Assembly (NCBI GenBank): GCA_022750055.1
Contig: JAKIWL010000002.1
Coordinates: forward strand, 209,042 to 273,041
Direction: 5' to 3'
Length of the DNA stretch: 64,000 bases
DNA from: Thermoplasmata archaeon
Lineage (GTDB): Archaea > Thermoplasmatota > Thermoplasmata > Lutacidiplasmatales > UBA184
Under the pieces are notes generated by a model that did no database searches, was not told the DNA's origin, and saw nothing but the letters and a program-made list of their open reading frames with translations. Of this stretch, positions 10,801 to 18,447 are shown in pieces. A program made the translations under genes and the position numbers. Positions within the stretch are counted from its first letter, which is position 1. Every line of letters starts with the position of its first letter.

Positions 10801-11492
10801 CCCTCGGAACCGCCCCCTCGAACTCGAGTGCCAGCGGGGCGTTCTCGGTTCGCGTTCCGGCGGGAACGCCGGTGGTGCACGCGCCGATCCTGCTCATCGC
10901 TGACCTCGCCGGGACCACCCAAAAGGTCGGCCGGTCGGTCCTCCCAGCTCCGGTCTCGATCCAGCCGAGGGCGGGGATCGCCCTCGGTCGGTCGGCGAGC
11001 ATCGACCTCGCGGTCACCCCGACGAGAGTGACGATCCCGCTCTTCGCTCACAACACCGGTAACTTCGTCGAGTCGGTCCGCGTGTCGGTCGTCGACGGGG
11101 CTGCCCTCGCCCAGCAGGGATGGACGAGCCTCGTCCAATCGGCCAGCGCGGCCATCACCGGGCCGCTGTCGATCGCGGTCGCCGGGAATACTTCGGTCTC
11201 GATCGTACTGAACGCTTCCCTCGGCCACGCGATCCCTCCCGGTTCGGTCACGGTGGAGGCGAACGTCCTCAACCAGACCGGGGGGGCCGCCTCGTCGTTG
11301 CTGACCGTCACGATCCCGGTCGTCTCGATCGCGGTGAACGGTTCCTCGATCATCGTGACCGGTCCGAACCTCGGGTCGCCGTCGGCGACACCGGACTGGC
11401 TCGTCCCGCTCCTCTCGTTCGTGCCGGCGATGGCGTTCGTCGTCTTGCTCCTAGCCCAGCGATGGTACTCGACGCGGCGGTGGGTGCGGTGA
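4899..11492 (+). CDS. aglB: Giant STT3/AglB oligosaccharyltransferase with long C-terminal repeat region
   Basis: GGSDSFYHWRVSDY motif near the N-terminus, multiple TM helices, catalytic SWWDYGFQTIAEGHH (WWDYG at nt 6630-6644); from ~nt 7618 many beta-rich CarboxypepD_reg-like repeats (e.g. VVGATVVLWGHNLSRLAGITDASGSFGLRNVPPGIYNVSI) and a C-terminal TM (PDWLVPLLSFVPAMAFVVLLLAQRW). Confidence 0.93.
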   Translation: MESRSDGWWSRHGWTVLVLAAAFSITFLIRTLWNLPLFEQYGTTYYFAGGSDSFYHWRVSDYILLNHANLVHDPLLKYPAGAINPREPLFDWMNAVFGLLFAPLFGGSAMSAGMFSLEVAPPLWAALSVVPIYLVGKEVSSRRMGLIAALIWPFLVANIDSSTFGYANYLSFYTFFILVMIYSYLRTIRAAGTRRWVTSYRHPRDILRGLRDFLYYEKAAVKWAVFTGVSFSAVVLTWQGYTFLVALVIVFVIVQMVVERVRRIDSLGLYLTTWIVGLVGFPISFPYYFAQGDYHIWFLEPVLIYFGALLILLPFLLLRDQPWVISIPVLVLTSAGALGALVVAAPAQFADILSGQGYFVKTLIYSTVAEAQAPSIDSLIVGYGVVTFFFAFAGVGFVVFQMVRGRFERRHLLFLLLGLISIYLPISAAKFFYIGSAAFSLLPAEALTRVLDIGGYPTLRRNVVSLSDRRSQLSALRRSFKARHVLVFLLVLAIIVPNVWYGIDAGIPYNSKSGYDSQVYNALPPALRVSPTNASSYYFGAAGSSLDTPSQYDEAGYDWLATQDTNLPEPQRPALVSWWDYGFQTIAEGHHPSVADNFQNGIDPSGNFLLSQNESEAIGVLATTLLSAEAQATGQPYLPAGLNAVLAGDGVNLAALHPLLANASADLPLVEAHPERYVAVNPATITADNAMYDAVSYFLASTLPLSRVAQVYNDIQAYTGWSIRYPMVDSRLIPFSGQNTGIFYAPADLTGRVIGPGGEPTSYYTVSVVGSDGNSYPAGTLPAGVTAVTYNINNTPAFYNTMIYHTYFGYSAQEVGQAAGVPWLSQSQQEQTDPLQPGWMLQHFQVVYRTAYACPQPNQTAGSSCFRATNVPTAQHIQSKEKGSSDLSLGSYFQGGEAILQYYPGVPTVGNVVLPNGRAVPDARVTAYDGWGVPHMTTLTGSDGAYSLILPPGRDTINVSTGSLNLITQAGATHLATFNVTVPSAYGLSDSAPTMVQPLVIQPATVEGFLSWSASNSSSGSPSPVVGATVVLWGHNLSRLAGITDASGSFGLRNVPPGIYNVSIVYRSSNFTESTATALPGKNVNETLSLSEGEVRGTVKDSAGRVATGVLVTVSGALGVIATGSTNSSGRYRIADLGPGNYTVVASTQSPRQGSLSQALNLATPGANKTLNFTIVPVGPVSVEVLRDGTPVSGTPVRFTQWLPPVVSVGPTNNSTAAHVTQQKANSTVVLTNADGVAAELLPAGNYSVYALGYNGSGYFAGYWSGPIGPGLPDPPPISVYPASELFGSVTGTVNASVSVPIEVAAYNHLGKVVWAFANSSGRYALWLPNGEYSVLAFSPNPNQAVLAKAVVSGTTRLDLVTTPTSLATTVVTDNATGRPILGASVNFTLESNGATVAATSDSHGNASAVLPSVPPPSSRGAPPVYCINVTATGYLGSSRCGVAAGTLPTGSAVRLVGAPVQVTILLMGLPGGASVHVNLTATSPGARTLRTNGSSPIAVSISPGSYSVTAWAPGSPTGFYFPVAATSFTVAPGAIPSSVTVRLTDQVESHGTLTVPAGASAPRAQVEFVSPVMNETVSYGALVNGFYLAPGSYEFIATVPGPQANQGWIAFGTVSLSLTGTLSTAFHLTGASVSFEGSVNLPTITPLTASAVVAFVSPSGFDFPAFVSSGSYNATLPANVTYTPFLNVTAPVVRNNVSVVEALSVPRGQVCAVRPVGTSCDITLVGREVNLTLDGLLSVANSPALVPGSVLLEGPAPTMLLTRLVTSANGSFSVSLSPGVYTVYANSTGGTYAQLSSVSLVFGNSEPLSLTLRPAWTAALTVLPPAGQTVGPVRLSIQTAAGADLVLPDVSLGAPLSVPLPVGTYLATASASSSPYGVPTNATASITFNLFSGNVGLSLALTEQIVRAVVLSITLPTNLTQSILLPPSGGTVSLGFSVHNTGNIPVSVTVIGNPSTWNFTITPSNFTLGTAPSNSSASGAFSVRVPAGTPVVHAPILLIADLAGTTQKVGRSVLPAPVSIQPRAGIALGRSASIDLAVTPTRVTIPLFAHNTGNFVESVRVSVVDGAALAQQGWTSLVQSASAAITGPLSIAVAGNTSVSIVLNASLGHAIPPGSVTVEANVLNQTGGAASSLLTVTIPVVSIAVNGSSIIVTGPNLGSPSATPDWLVPLLSFVPAMAFVVLLLAQRWYSTRRWVR

Positions 11493-12316
11493 GACCCGAG
11501 CGCCCTGCCGTTCGGTTCCCGGCCTTCGCACTCGCCCTAGCGGTCGGCCTTCTCCTAGCGGGGCTGGGCGTGAGCGCGCTCGCTCCGTGGGCGCACGCGG
11601 CGAGCCCGGCCGTCACCGGCTCCATCAGCGGTCCGAGCGACGTCGGGGAATCGCTGACCGCGAACTACACGGTGCACGCGAGCGGCGGGCCCGCCGAGGC
11701 TCCGAACGGCACCACGGTCGGGTCGCTCGTCTATAACGCGACCCTGACCGGTGCCAACACCACCGGCGGCTCGATCACCCCGGCGAGCGGCGTCCTTTCG
11801 AATGGCTCGGCCAAGCTCACGTTGATCGCGCCCAAGGCGGCGGGGTCGCTGACGATCTCGGTCGTCGTCACCTCGAGCTATCAGAAGGTCAACCGGTCGA
11901 ACAACCTAAGCTACTCCGTCCATATCGTCCAACCGTTCCGGCTGAACGCAACCCTCATCCCGGCGACCGGGGTGACCATCGGCCCCCTCTCGCTGACGGT
12001 GACCCTCGACGGGACCCCGGTCGGCCGGATCCACGTTCCGGTGGTCACCTCCGGATCGACCTACCCGATCGCGTTCGCCTTCATCGACCTCACGATCTCG
12101 CCCGGGTGGCATACGTTCGCGATCTCCCTTGCCGCCGAGCACGGGCTCCTGACGTTTCCCGGCGGGGCCCAGCAGTACACGCAGTCGTTCTACGTGATTG
12201 GCCCCGCTCCGGACTACACGATCTGGTACGTCGCCGGCACGGTCGCATTCGTCGGGGCCCTCTTTATATGGTCGACCCGGGTGGCCGCGCGCCGTCGGGG
12301 CCGGGCGAAGAAGTGA
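11489..12316 (+). CDS. Secreted, C-terminally membrane-anchored Ig-like protein (GTG start)
   Basis: Signal-like [37 protein letters not shown], beta-rich domain with several NxS/T, C-terminal TM plus RRRGRAKK; 4-nt overlap with aglB. Confidence 0.75.
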   Translation: MRPERPAVRFPAFALALAVGLLLAGLGVSALAPWAHAASPAVTGSISGPSDVGESLTANYTVHASGGPAEAPNGTTVGSLVYNATLTGANTTGGSITPASGVLSNGSAKLTLIAPKAAGSLTISVVVTSSYQKVNRSNNLSYSVHIVQPFRLNATLIPATGVTIGPLSLTVTLDGTPVGRIHVPVVTSGSTYPIAFAFIDLTISPGWHTFAISLAAEHGLLTFPGGAQQYTQSFYVIGPAPDYTIWYVAGTVAFVGALFIWSTRVAARRRGRAKK

Positions 12317-12320
12317 GTCC

Positions 12321-12506
12321 GTGGCGCTTCCGACCGTTTCCGTAACCGACCTGCGCTGCACCTCCTGCGGACGCGCGATCGCCGGACGCGGCGCGACCCA
12401 TTTCGTTTGCCCGAGCTGCGGCGTGGCGATCCTCGGTCGATGTGCGCAGTGTCGCGATCAATCGGTGCTCTACCGATGCCCGAACTGCCATTTCGAAGGC
12501 CCCTGA
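12321..12506 (+). CDS. Small archaeal Zn-ribbon protein (HVO_2753/COG2888-like)
   Basis: [51 protein letters not shown], four CxxC pairs; GTG start; just upstream of aEF1B, a common archaeal arrangement. Confidence 0.85.
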   Translation: MALPTVSVTDLRCTSCGRAIAGRGATHFVCPSCGVAILGRCAQCRDQSVLYRCPNCHFEGP

Positions 12507-12519
12507 CCGAACGGACTCG

Positions 12520-12786
12520 ATGGGCGAGGTCGCGGTCCTGTTCCGCCTCATGCCCCGCGGCGTCGAGACGGACATGCGTAGGATGGCCGAGGGGGTCCGG
12601 GCGAGCATCCCTACGGGGGTCACCGTTCGTGGGATGCAGGTCCAGGACATCGCCTACGGCTTGAAGTCGCTCCTCGTGAGCGTCGTGATGTCCGACGTGG
12701 GCGGCCTCCTCCCGGCCGCCGAGGAGGCGCTCGCCAAGGTCTCCGGCGTCGAATCCGTCGAGGTCATGGAAGAGGGCCTCCTTTAG
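12520..12786 (+). CDS. ef1b: Archaeal elongation factor 1-beta
   Basis: 88 aa; YGLKSLLVSVVMSDVGGLLPAAEEALAKVSGVESVEVMEEGLL is typical of aEF1B. Confidence 0.88.
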   Translation: MGEVAVLFRLMPRGVETDMRRMAEGVRASIPTGVTVRGMQVQDIAYGLKSLLVSVVMSDVGGLLPAAEEALAKVSGVESVEVMEEGLL

Positions 12787-12849
12787 GCCGCCTCCCCTCG
12801 CCCGGAGAAAGGAGTTCGGAGGCGACCCAGCGCTCCGACCGGGAACACG

Positions 12850-13383
12850 TCAGTCGAGATTCCGTCGGAACCGTTCCCCGACCTCGTGGGCGAAGCCGTG
12901 TAGGTCGAACGCAAAGCCCGGCGCGGGTGCCACGACGAGGTCGAGACGGGGTCTTCGGATGCGCACGGCGAGTCGACGGGTTGGTTCGACATCCGGGTTC
13001 GGGACGCCGAGCGACTCGAACGTGGCGAGGGGTTCCTGATCCCCGTCACTGATCACCGCCACCACGTCACCGACCACGGTCTCGACGGTGTACGCGCTCC
13101 GCCGGGAGACCTGCCGGCGCCAGGCCCTCGCCCCCTCCGACTCGAGTGCGCGCGCCTCCTCCTCCCAGGGTCCAACGTAGTAGCCAGCGAACCGGGTGTA
13201 TTCGAGGGTCGCGTGGAGCGCGAGGGAGAGATAGCCGAGGAGGAATCCGAAGGTCAGCTCCCGGTTCGCGCTCACCACCAGCTGGGCGCGGCCGTCGAAG
13301 TTTTGGAGCGCGCGCCGAGCAGGAACGGGGACGATCTCGGTATTCGGGGGGATCGTCTGAAAGATAGGTTCCCCCGGCGACAT
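12850..13383 (-). CDS. Hypothetical protein
   Basis: 177-aa ORF in a strand-consistent gap between genes; no recognised motif. Confidence 0.6.
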   Translation of the reverse strand: MSPGEPIFQTIPPNTEIVPVPARRALQNFDGRAQLVVSANRELTFGFLLGYLSLALHATLEYTRFAGYYVGPWEEEARALESEGARAWRRQVSRRSAYTVETVVGDVVAVISDGDQEPLATFESLGVPNPDVEPTRRLAVRIRRPRLDLVVAPAPGFAFDLHGFAHEVGERFRRNLD

Positions 13384-13405
13384 CTCAACGGGTCAGGGTG
13401 GACCC

Positions 13406-14275
13406 CTACTTCACCTTCGTTCGCCTCGGGGGAGGGCCAGCGCGGGCCGAGGGACCTGCCATCGCTCCGGAGAGGTCCATCAGCCCTGACCCGAGCCACT
13501 GCCCCCCGTCGACGGCCAGGACCTGGCCGGTGATGTAGCTCGATCGAGGACCGACCAGGAACGCGACCGCATCCGCGATCTCCTCCGGTGTCCCGAAGCG
13601 ACCCAGGGGAACCGTCCGCTCTACCGTTCGAACGACCTGCGGGCTGACCCAGAGCTGTCGGTCGGTCCCTTCGGTGTGGACGGGACCCGGGGCGACCGCG
13701 TTCACGCGGATACCGAAGGGGGCCCACTCGACGGCCAGGGTGCGGGTCAGCGAGACCACCCCGGCCTTCGCGGCGGCCGAATGGGCCGTTCCCGGGGCGG
13801 CGAGCCACGCGTAGGAGGCGACGATGTTGACGATGGCCGAGGCGGGGCCCTCCTTCAGCAGCGGGAACGTCGCCCGCGAGACCAGGAAGGTCCCGTCGAG
13901 AACGATCCCCACGACGGCCCGCCAACCGTTCGGAGTGAGCTGGGCCGTAGGTGCGACGAAGTTCCCCGCCGCGTTGTTCACGACCACGTCGAGGCGCCCG
14001 AACTCGTCGCGGATCCGCCCCACCAGCCGCTCGACCGACTTCTCGTCCCGTACTTCGGTCGGGACCGAAAGGGCCCGCGCGCCGGTCGCGTGGATCGCCG
14101 CAAGGCCCTGGCGCAGATGGCGCGGGTCCCGGCTGGCGATCGTGAGATCGTGACCCCCTCTTGCGAGGCGGAGCGCAATGGCGAGCCCGAGCCCCGTCCC
14201 GCCCCCCGTCACCAGCGCCACCGGGCGAGCTGAGCCCGCTCCCCTTCGCCCGCGGACCGCCTTTCGGAGAGGCAT
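13406..14275 (-). CDS. SDR-family oxidoreductase
   Basis: ALVTGGGTGLGLAIALRLA Rossmann motif, NNAAGN, AAKAGVVSLTRTLAVEWAPFGIRVNAVAPGP; the expected Tyr in YxxxK appears replaced (HSAAAKAG). Confidence 0.88.
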   Translation of the reverse strand: MPLRKAVRGRRGAGSARPVALVTGGGTGLGLAIALRLARGGHDLTIASRDPRHLRQGLAAIHATGARALSVPTEVRDEKSVERLVGRIRDEFGRLDVVVNNAAGNFVAPTAQLTPNGWRAVVGIVLDGTFLVSRATFPLLKEGPASAIVNIVASYAWLAAPGTAHSAAAKAGVVSLTRTLAVEWAPFGIRVNAVAPGPVHTEGTDRQLWVSPQVVRTVERTVPLGRFGTPEEIADAVAFLVGPRSSYITGQVLAVDGGQWLGSGLMDLSGAMAGPSARAGPPPRRTKVK

Positions 14276-14444
14276 GGGCTAGCAAAGTGGCCGACGTAGA
14301 AATCGTCGGCGGTGGGGGCGCTCGACCATGCGGCTCCCCTCCGATGGCCCGTGGCCGACTTGACATGTACTGTCGTGAGTATCCTGACGGAGGTACCCGA
14401 TCAGCACTCGGTCGGGCCCTGCCTTCGGTCGCTGGAAACCTAGC

Positions 14445-14690
14445 ATGCTGATCGAGCGGGTGTTCGACATCGGGGGAGCCGTGTGCGTGGGCCTCGGAAT
14501 CTCGCTCGCCTACGGATTCGTCGCCACCGGGATGGCATATGACGAACTCGTCCTCTCGGGGGGACTCTCTGCTGGATTCGGCGTCCTCTTCCTCCGGGTC
14601 GGGAGGGCGGCCCGTCGTCACCGCCGCGAGCTTCTTCAGGTGGGACAGGAAGGGATCGGGTTCGGGGCAGGTGGGCCCCCGAAGCGCTGA
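14445..14690 (+). CDS. Small membrane protein (hypothetical)
   Basis: 81-aa ORF with two hydrophobic segments (GGAVCVGLGISLAYGFVATGMAY; LSGGLSAGFGVLFLRVG). Confidence 0.4.
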   Translation: MLIERVFDIGGAVCVGLGISLAYGFVATGMAYDELVLSGGLSAGFGVLFLRVGRAARRHRRELLQVGQEGIGFGAGGPPKR

Positions 14691-14706
14691 CGGACGCCTC
14701 CGCGGC

Positions 14707-14733
14707 GATCCCGGGGTTCATGCCCCAGGGATC
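14707..14733. other. Hairpin GATCCC-GGGG-TTCATG-CCCC-A-GGGATC
   Basis: 10-bp inverted repeat with a single bulged A, in the intergenic region upstream of tRNA-His. Confidence 0.45.
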
Positions 14734-14823
14734 ACGCTACGGGCCCTGGCGAGCCTCCTGGGAAGCGGTTCGCTCGACGGTTCGTCCGAAAGCTTTTCAT
14801 TCCCTCCGCGGTCCCGAGGGTGC

Positions 14824-14931
14824 GGCCGGGATGGGGTAGTTTGGCCTATCCTGGGGGACTGTGGATCCCTCGACCCGGGTTCAAAAGGAGACGGGGCCAA
14901 CCCCCGTCCCCAGAGAGTCTCGGTCCCGGCC
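14824..14931 (+). tRNA. tRNA-His(GTG) with a non-canonical intron-like insertion in the T-loop (about 14886-14917)
   Basis: G-1 (14824), acceptor GCCGGGA (14825-14831) pairs with TCCCGGC (14924-14930), C73 at 14931; D-arm GGGTAGTTTGGCCTATCC; anticodon arm GGGGA-CTGTGGA-TCCCT (anticodon GTG); T-stem CCGGG (14875-14879) pairs with CTCGG (14919-14923) only after removing ~32 nt, restoring loop TTCAAAT. No encoded CCA. Confidence 0.88.
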
Positions 14932-15804
14932 CTACCGGCGGCGAGCGCGAGGCCGAGCAGGCGCGGCCCTCGCCGCTGGATCCGCCAGGACCTCGGGCAG
15001 CGCCGTGAGAGTGTAGTCCGCCCAGGCCGCTCCCCAACGTCGAAGGTCGTCCGGCGTGAGGGTCCAGCCGAGCAGGCTGGACGCCCGACCGATCGCAACC
15101 ACCCCTTCCGAGCCGTGGGCGACCTCCATGTCGAACCGTGAATCTCCGACGAGGAAGATCGGCGCCCCGGGGTATCGCCGGTGGAACTCCAAAAGATGCT
15201 CCCGCTTGGTCCCTTGCCCGGAACCGAGGACCTCCTCGAACCAGTATCGCAGCCCCTCCCGCTCGAGCATGAGGTCGGCCATCTCCCGTTCGGCGCCGGT
15301 CGAGACGGCCATCGTCCATCGTTCGGCCGAGAGTCGTTTCAGGAGTTTGGGCATCTCCGGGAAGATCCCGGCCACGGCGTAGGCTTCGGCGACCTTGCGT
15401 TGGTGAAATATCTTGGCGGTCTGGTTCCGAAGGTCGACCGGCGCGGCCGGGTAGAGCTGGGAGAGCTGCGCTTCGAAGGGCATCCCGGTGGTCGCCAGGT
15501 AGTGGAGCCTCCCCTCGGCCGCGGGGGTCCCGAACGCGCGGAAGAGAACGTCGGCCGCGACGTCGGCGATCAATCCGATGTCATCGAGGATCGTGCCATC
15601 GAGGTCGAACAGGACGAGCCCGCGCTCGATCGAACGGGGAGCGACCTCGGGTTCGTCCTGGATCACCGTGTGCGCCATCTCGGCGTACTGGCTGGTCGAG
15701 AGGCTCGGAGGGGTGGGGCCGGCCATGGGAAGATCCACCGGCGTGCGAGGGTCCTGCCCCTCGGGCGTCCCCGTCGACGGGTGGTTCGTCTTTGCCCTCG
15801 GCAC
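14932..15804 (-). CDS. HAD-superfamily phosphatase
   Basis: LVLFDLDGTILDD, TMAVSTGAEREM, PIFLVGDSRFDMEVA; N-terminal ~50 aa may be overextended. Confidence 0.85.
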   Translation of the reverse strand: MPRAKTNHPSTGTPEGQDPRTPVDLPMAGPTPPSLSTSQYAEMAHTVIQDEPEVAPRSIERGLVLFDLDGTILDDIGLIADVAADVLFRAFGTPAAEGRLHYLATTGMPFEAQLSQLYPAAPVDLRNQTAKIFHQRKVAEAYAVAGIFPEMPKLLKRLSAERWTMAVSTGAEREMADLMLEREGLRYWFEEVLGSGQGTKREHLLEFHRRYPGAPIFLVGDSRFDMEVAHGSEGVVAIGRASSLLGWTLTPDDLRRWGAAWADYTLTALPEVLADPAARAAPARPRARRR

Positions 15805-15913
15805 GGTCCGCCGTGTCCCTGTCGCACTTTAGTTCGCGCCTGTTGGGTCGCGACTCGGCTTCCCTTTCAAGTAGGGCCGTAGGCTGCCGCCCGCCGACGC
15901 AGGACGGGATTCC

Positions 15914-17230
15914 GTGCATCCGAGCGACGCGATTCGAGGTAGCAAGTCGAGCCTCTTGAAAGGGAGGCGGATCGTACTGGGGGTCTCCGGTTCGATCGCG
16001 GCGGTGGAGGTCCCGCGCATCGTCCGAGAGATCCTTCGCCACGGCGCGGAGGTTCGCATCGTCGCCAGCCCGGACGCCCTGAAGATCATCACGGAAGAGG
16101 CCTTGACCTTCGCCTCGGGACATCCGACCGTTCGAACGCTGACCGGTCAGGTCGAGCACGTCTCCCTCCTCGGCCCCGGAGAGGGCCGGGCCGACCTCCT
16201 GCTGATCGCTCCGGCGACCGCGAACACGATCTCGAAGGTCGCCCACGGGATCGACGACACTCCCGTCACCTCGTTCGCTTCGATCGCCCTCGGTGGCCGC
16301 GTGCCCATCTTGCTGGCCCCGGCGATGCACGCCCACATGTCCGAAAATCCCGCGATCCAGGAGAATCTCACCCGACTCCGGTCCTGGGGCGTGGAGGTGA
16401 TCGCGACGCAGACCGCCGAGGGCGAGGAGAAGCTGGCGGCTCCCGAAGACATCGCCGCCGCGGTGCTCCATCGACTGGCGCGGGGCCCCTGGGCCGGTCG
16501 TCCGGTCGTCGTCATCGGAGGCGCAAGCCGGGAACCGATCGACGAAGTCCGCTCGATCACGAACGAGAGCAGCGGCGAGACGGCCGTCGCCCTGGCGGTC
16601 CAGGCCCACTTTCGCGGCGCGGAGGTCGCCTTCTGGGCCGGAGGGTTGACGGTCCCGCTGCCGGCATTCCTCACGGTACAACGTTGGATCAGCGTCGGGG
16701 ACCTGCTGAAGCTGTCGAATCGGGAGTCCGCCCGATTGAATCACGCCGACGCGATCCTCGTCCCGGCGGCCCTGTCGGATTTCACCCTGCCAGCACGAGC
16801 CGGGAAGATCCCCTCGCGGGGGACACCGAGCCTCCACCTCGAGTTGAAGCCGAGCCCAAAGGTTCTGCGGCGCCTGCGCCAGCTCGCCCCCCCTCCGACC
16901 CTTCTGATCGGGTTCAAGTTGGAGGTCGGCCGCGACGAGGCGGGCCTCGCGCGTGCCGCCGGTGCCCTCCTCGAGGAAACGCAGCTCGACCTCGTTGTGG
17001 CCAACGACCGGGCTACGATCGGGCAGGCGCGCGCGACCTACCTGATGGTCGGGGCAAAGGGCGAACGACACTGGGTCTCGGGGTCGAAATTCGAGGCCGC
17101 CGGAAGGCTCTGGGACGACCTTGCGGCGTTGCTAGCCAACGCGGGAGCTCGCCCGAGTGGAGGCGCCCCGTCCCGCTCCCGGCCGCGGCATCGAAGCTCC
17201 GGGATCCGCCGTCGGAGCGCCCGCCGCTAG
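15914..17230 (+). CDS. coaBC: Bifunctional phosphopantothenoylcysteine decarboxylase/phosphopantothenate-cysteine ligase
   Basis: ILGVSGSIAA-type N-terminus (IVLGVSGSIAAVEVPRIVREI), LLIAPATANTISKVAHGI, APAMHAHM, VVVIGGASREPIDEVRSITNESSGETAVALA. Confidence 0.93.
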   Translation: MHPSDAIRGSKSSLLKGRRIVLGVSGSIAAVEVPRIVREILRHGAEVRIVASPDALKIITEEALTFASGHPTVRTLTGQVEHVSLLGPGEGRADLLLIAPATANTISKVAHGIDDTPVTSFASIALGGRVPILLAPAMHAHMSENPAIQENLTRLRSWGVEVIATQTAEGEEKLAAPEDIAAAVLHRLARGPWAGRPVVVIGGASREPIDEVRSITNESSGETAVALAVQAHFRGAEVAFWAGGLTVPLPAFLTVQRWISVGDLLKLSNRESARLNHADAILVPAALSDFTLPARAGKIPSRGTPSLHLELKPSPKVLRRLRQLAPPPTLLIGFKLEVGRDEAGLARAAGALLEETQLDLVVANDRATIGQARATYLMVGAKGERHWVSGSKFEAAGRLWDDLAALLANAGARPSGGAPSRSRPRHRSSGIRRRSARR

Positions 17231-17289
17231 TTCGCGCCCGCCCCCCTTTATAGGCGGCCCGTTTCGGCGGCGGCCGGGGGTTCTTCTCG

Positions 17290-18447
17290 ATGGTCAAGCT
17301 CGCTGAGTGGATGGGCAAGGGGATCTTCCGGAAGCACGGCATACCGACCCCGGTCGGCGTGGTCGTTCGGTCGGCTGAAGAAGCCGAGGCCGCCACCCGG
17401 ACCGGGCGAGTGCCGCTCCCCTGCGTCGTGAAGGCCCAGGTCTTGGCGGGCGGCCGAGGGAAGGGCGGAGCGGTCCAGTTTGCGAACACGCCGGCCGAGG
17501 CCGCCCTCGCCACCCGGTCCATCCTGGCGCTCGAGTTCAAGGGCGAGAAGGTTCGCGAGGTCCTCCTCGAGCAGAAGGTCTCGATCCTCCGGGAGTTCTA
17601 CCTCTCGTTCGCCCTCGACCGAAGCCTTCGCATGCCCATCCTGATGGCGAGCGCCCAGGGGGGTGTGGAGGTCGAATCCGTGCCCGAAGAGGCGATCCTG
17701 CGGATCCCGATCCACCCGTTCGTCGGCCTAGCTGGCTATGAGCGCCGGCAGGTGATTCGGCTGTTCGGACTGAGCGGGCCGGCGGCGAAGTCCCTGGACG
17801 ACCTCCTCGACCGGGCCTGGGGGGTCTTCCAGTCAGAGGACGCCGAACTCGTAGAGATCAACCCTCTCGGCCTCGTCGGGTCCGGGGTCATCGCGCTGGA
17901 CGCGAAGGTGGTCATTGAGGACGACGCCGCGTTCCGGCATCCGGAGTATTCCGAGGTCCGGGACGACCGGACCCCGCTCGAGGAGATCGCGCGGGAGAAA
18001 GGGATCGCCTTCGTCCAACTGGACGGCAACATCGGCGTCATTGCGAACGGGGCCGGGCTCACGATGGCAACCCTCGACGTCCTCGCCGAATTCGGCGGGC
18101 GGCCGGGGGTCTTCCTCGACCTGGGGGGCACCGACGACCCCGGGAAGGTAACCGAGGCGTTCCTCCTGATGGCGAAGGCGATGCCTCGTGCCGTGTTCCT
18201 CAACATCTTCGGGGGAGTGACGCGCTGCGACACCGTCGCGACGGGCCTCGTCGAGGCGATGAAGCAGGTGCCGGCCTCCGAACGATTCCCGCTGGTCGCT
18301 CGGATCCGCGGGAACAACGAAGCCGAGGGTGTCGCGATCCTGAAATCGGCCGGAGTCACGTCGCTCTCCGACCTCAAGGAGTCCGTGCAGGCGACCGTCC
18401 GAGCGGCCGAGGTCCCGGTCGAGGCGCCGCGGGGGACGGTCGCATGA
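17290..18447 (+). CDS. sucC: Succinate-CoA ligase beta subunit
   Basis: ATP-grasp: KAQVLAGGRGKGGAV; NGAGLTMATLD; FLDLGGTDDPGKV; NIFGGVTRCD. Confidence 0.95.
   Translation: MVKLAEWMGKGIFRKHGIPTPVGVVVRSAEEAEAATRTGRVPLPCVVKAQVLAGGRGKGGAVQFANTPAEAALATRSILALEFKGEKVREVLLEQKVSILREFYLSFALDRSLRMPILMASAQGGVEVESVPEEAILRIPIHPFVGLAGYERRQVIRLFGLSGPAAKSLDDLLDRAWGVFQSEDAELVEINPLGLVGSGVIALDAKVVIEDDAAFRHPEYSEVRDDRTPLEEIAREKGIAFVQLDGNIGVIANGAGLTMATLDVLAEFGGRPGVFLDLGGTDDPGKVTEAFLLMAKAMPRAVFLNIFGGVTRCDTVATGLVEAMKQVPASERFPLVARIRGNNEAEGVAILKSAGVTSLSDLKESVQATVRAAEVPVEAPRGTVA

Noticed and set aside
7600-11380. AglB C-terminal repeats as a separate gene fused by a missed stop
   Set aside because: The frame is continuous with no internal stop, consistent codon usage and no internal promoter visible; an assembly chimera cannot be excluded without reads.
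13272-14621. 449-aa minus-strand ORF
   Set aside because: Frame-shifted over the SDR gene; no recognisable family.
15581-17071. 496-aa minus-strand ORF
   Set aside because: Antisense to coaBC and frame-shifted over the HAD gene; shadow ORF.
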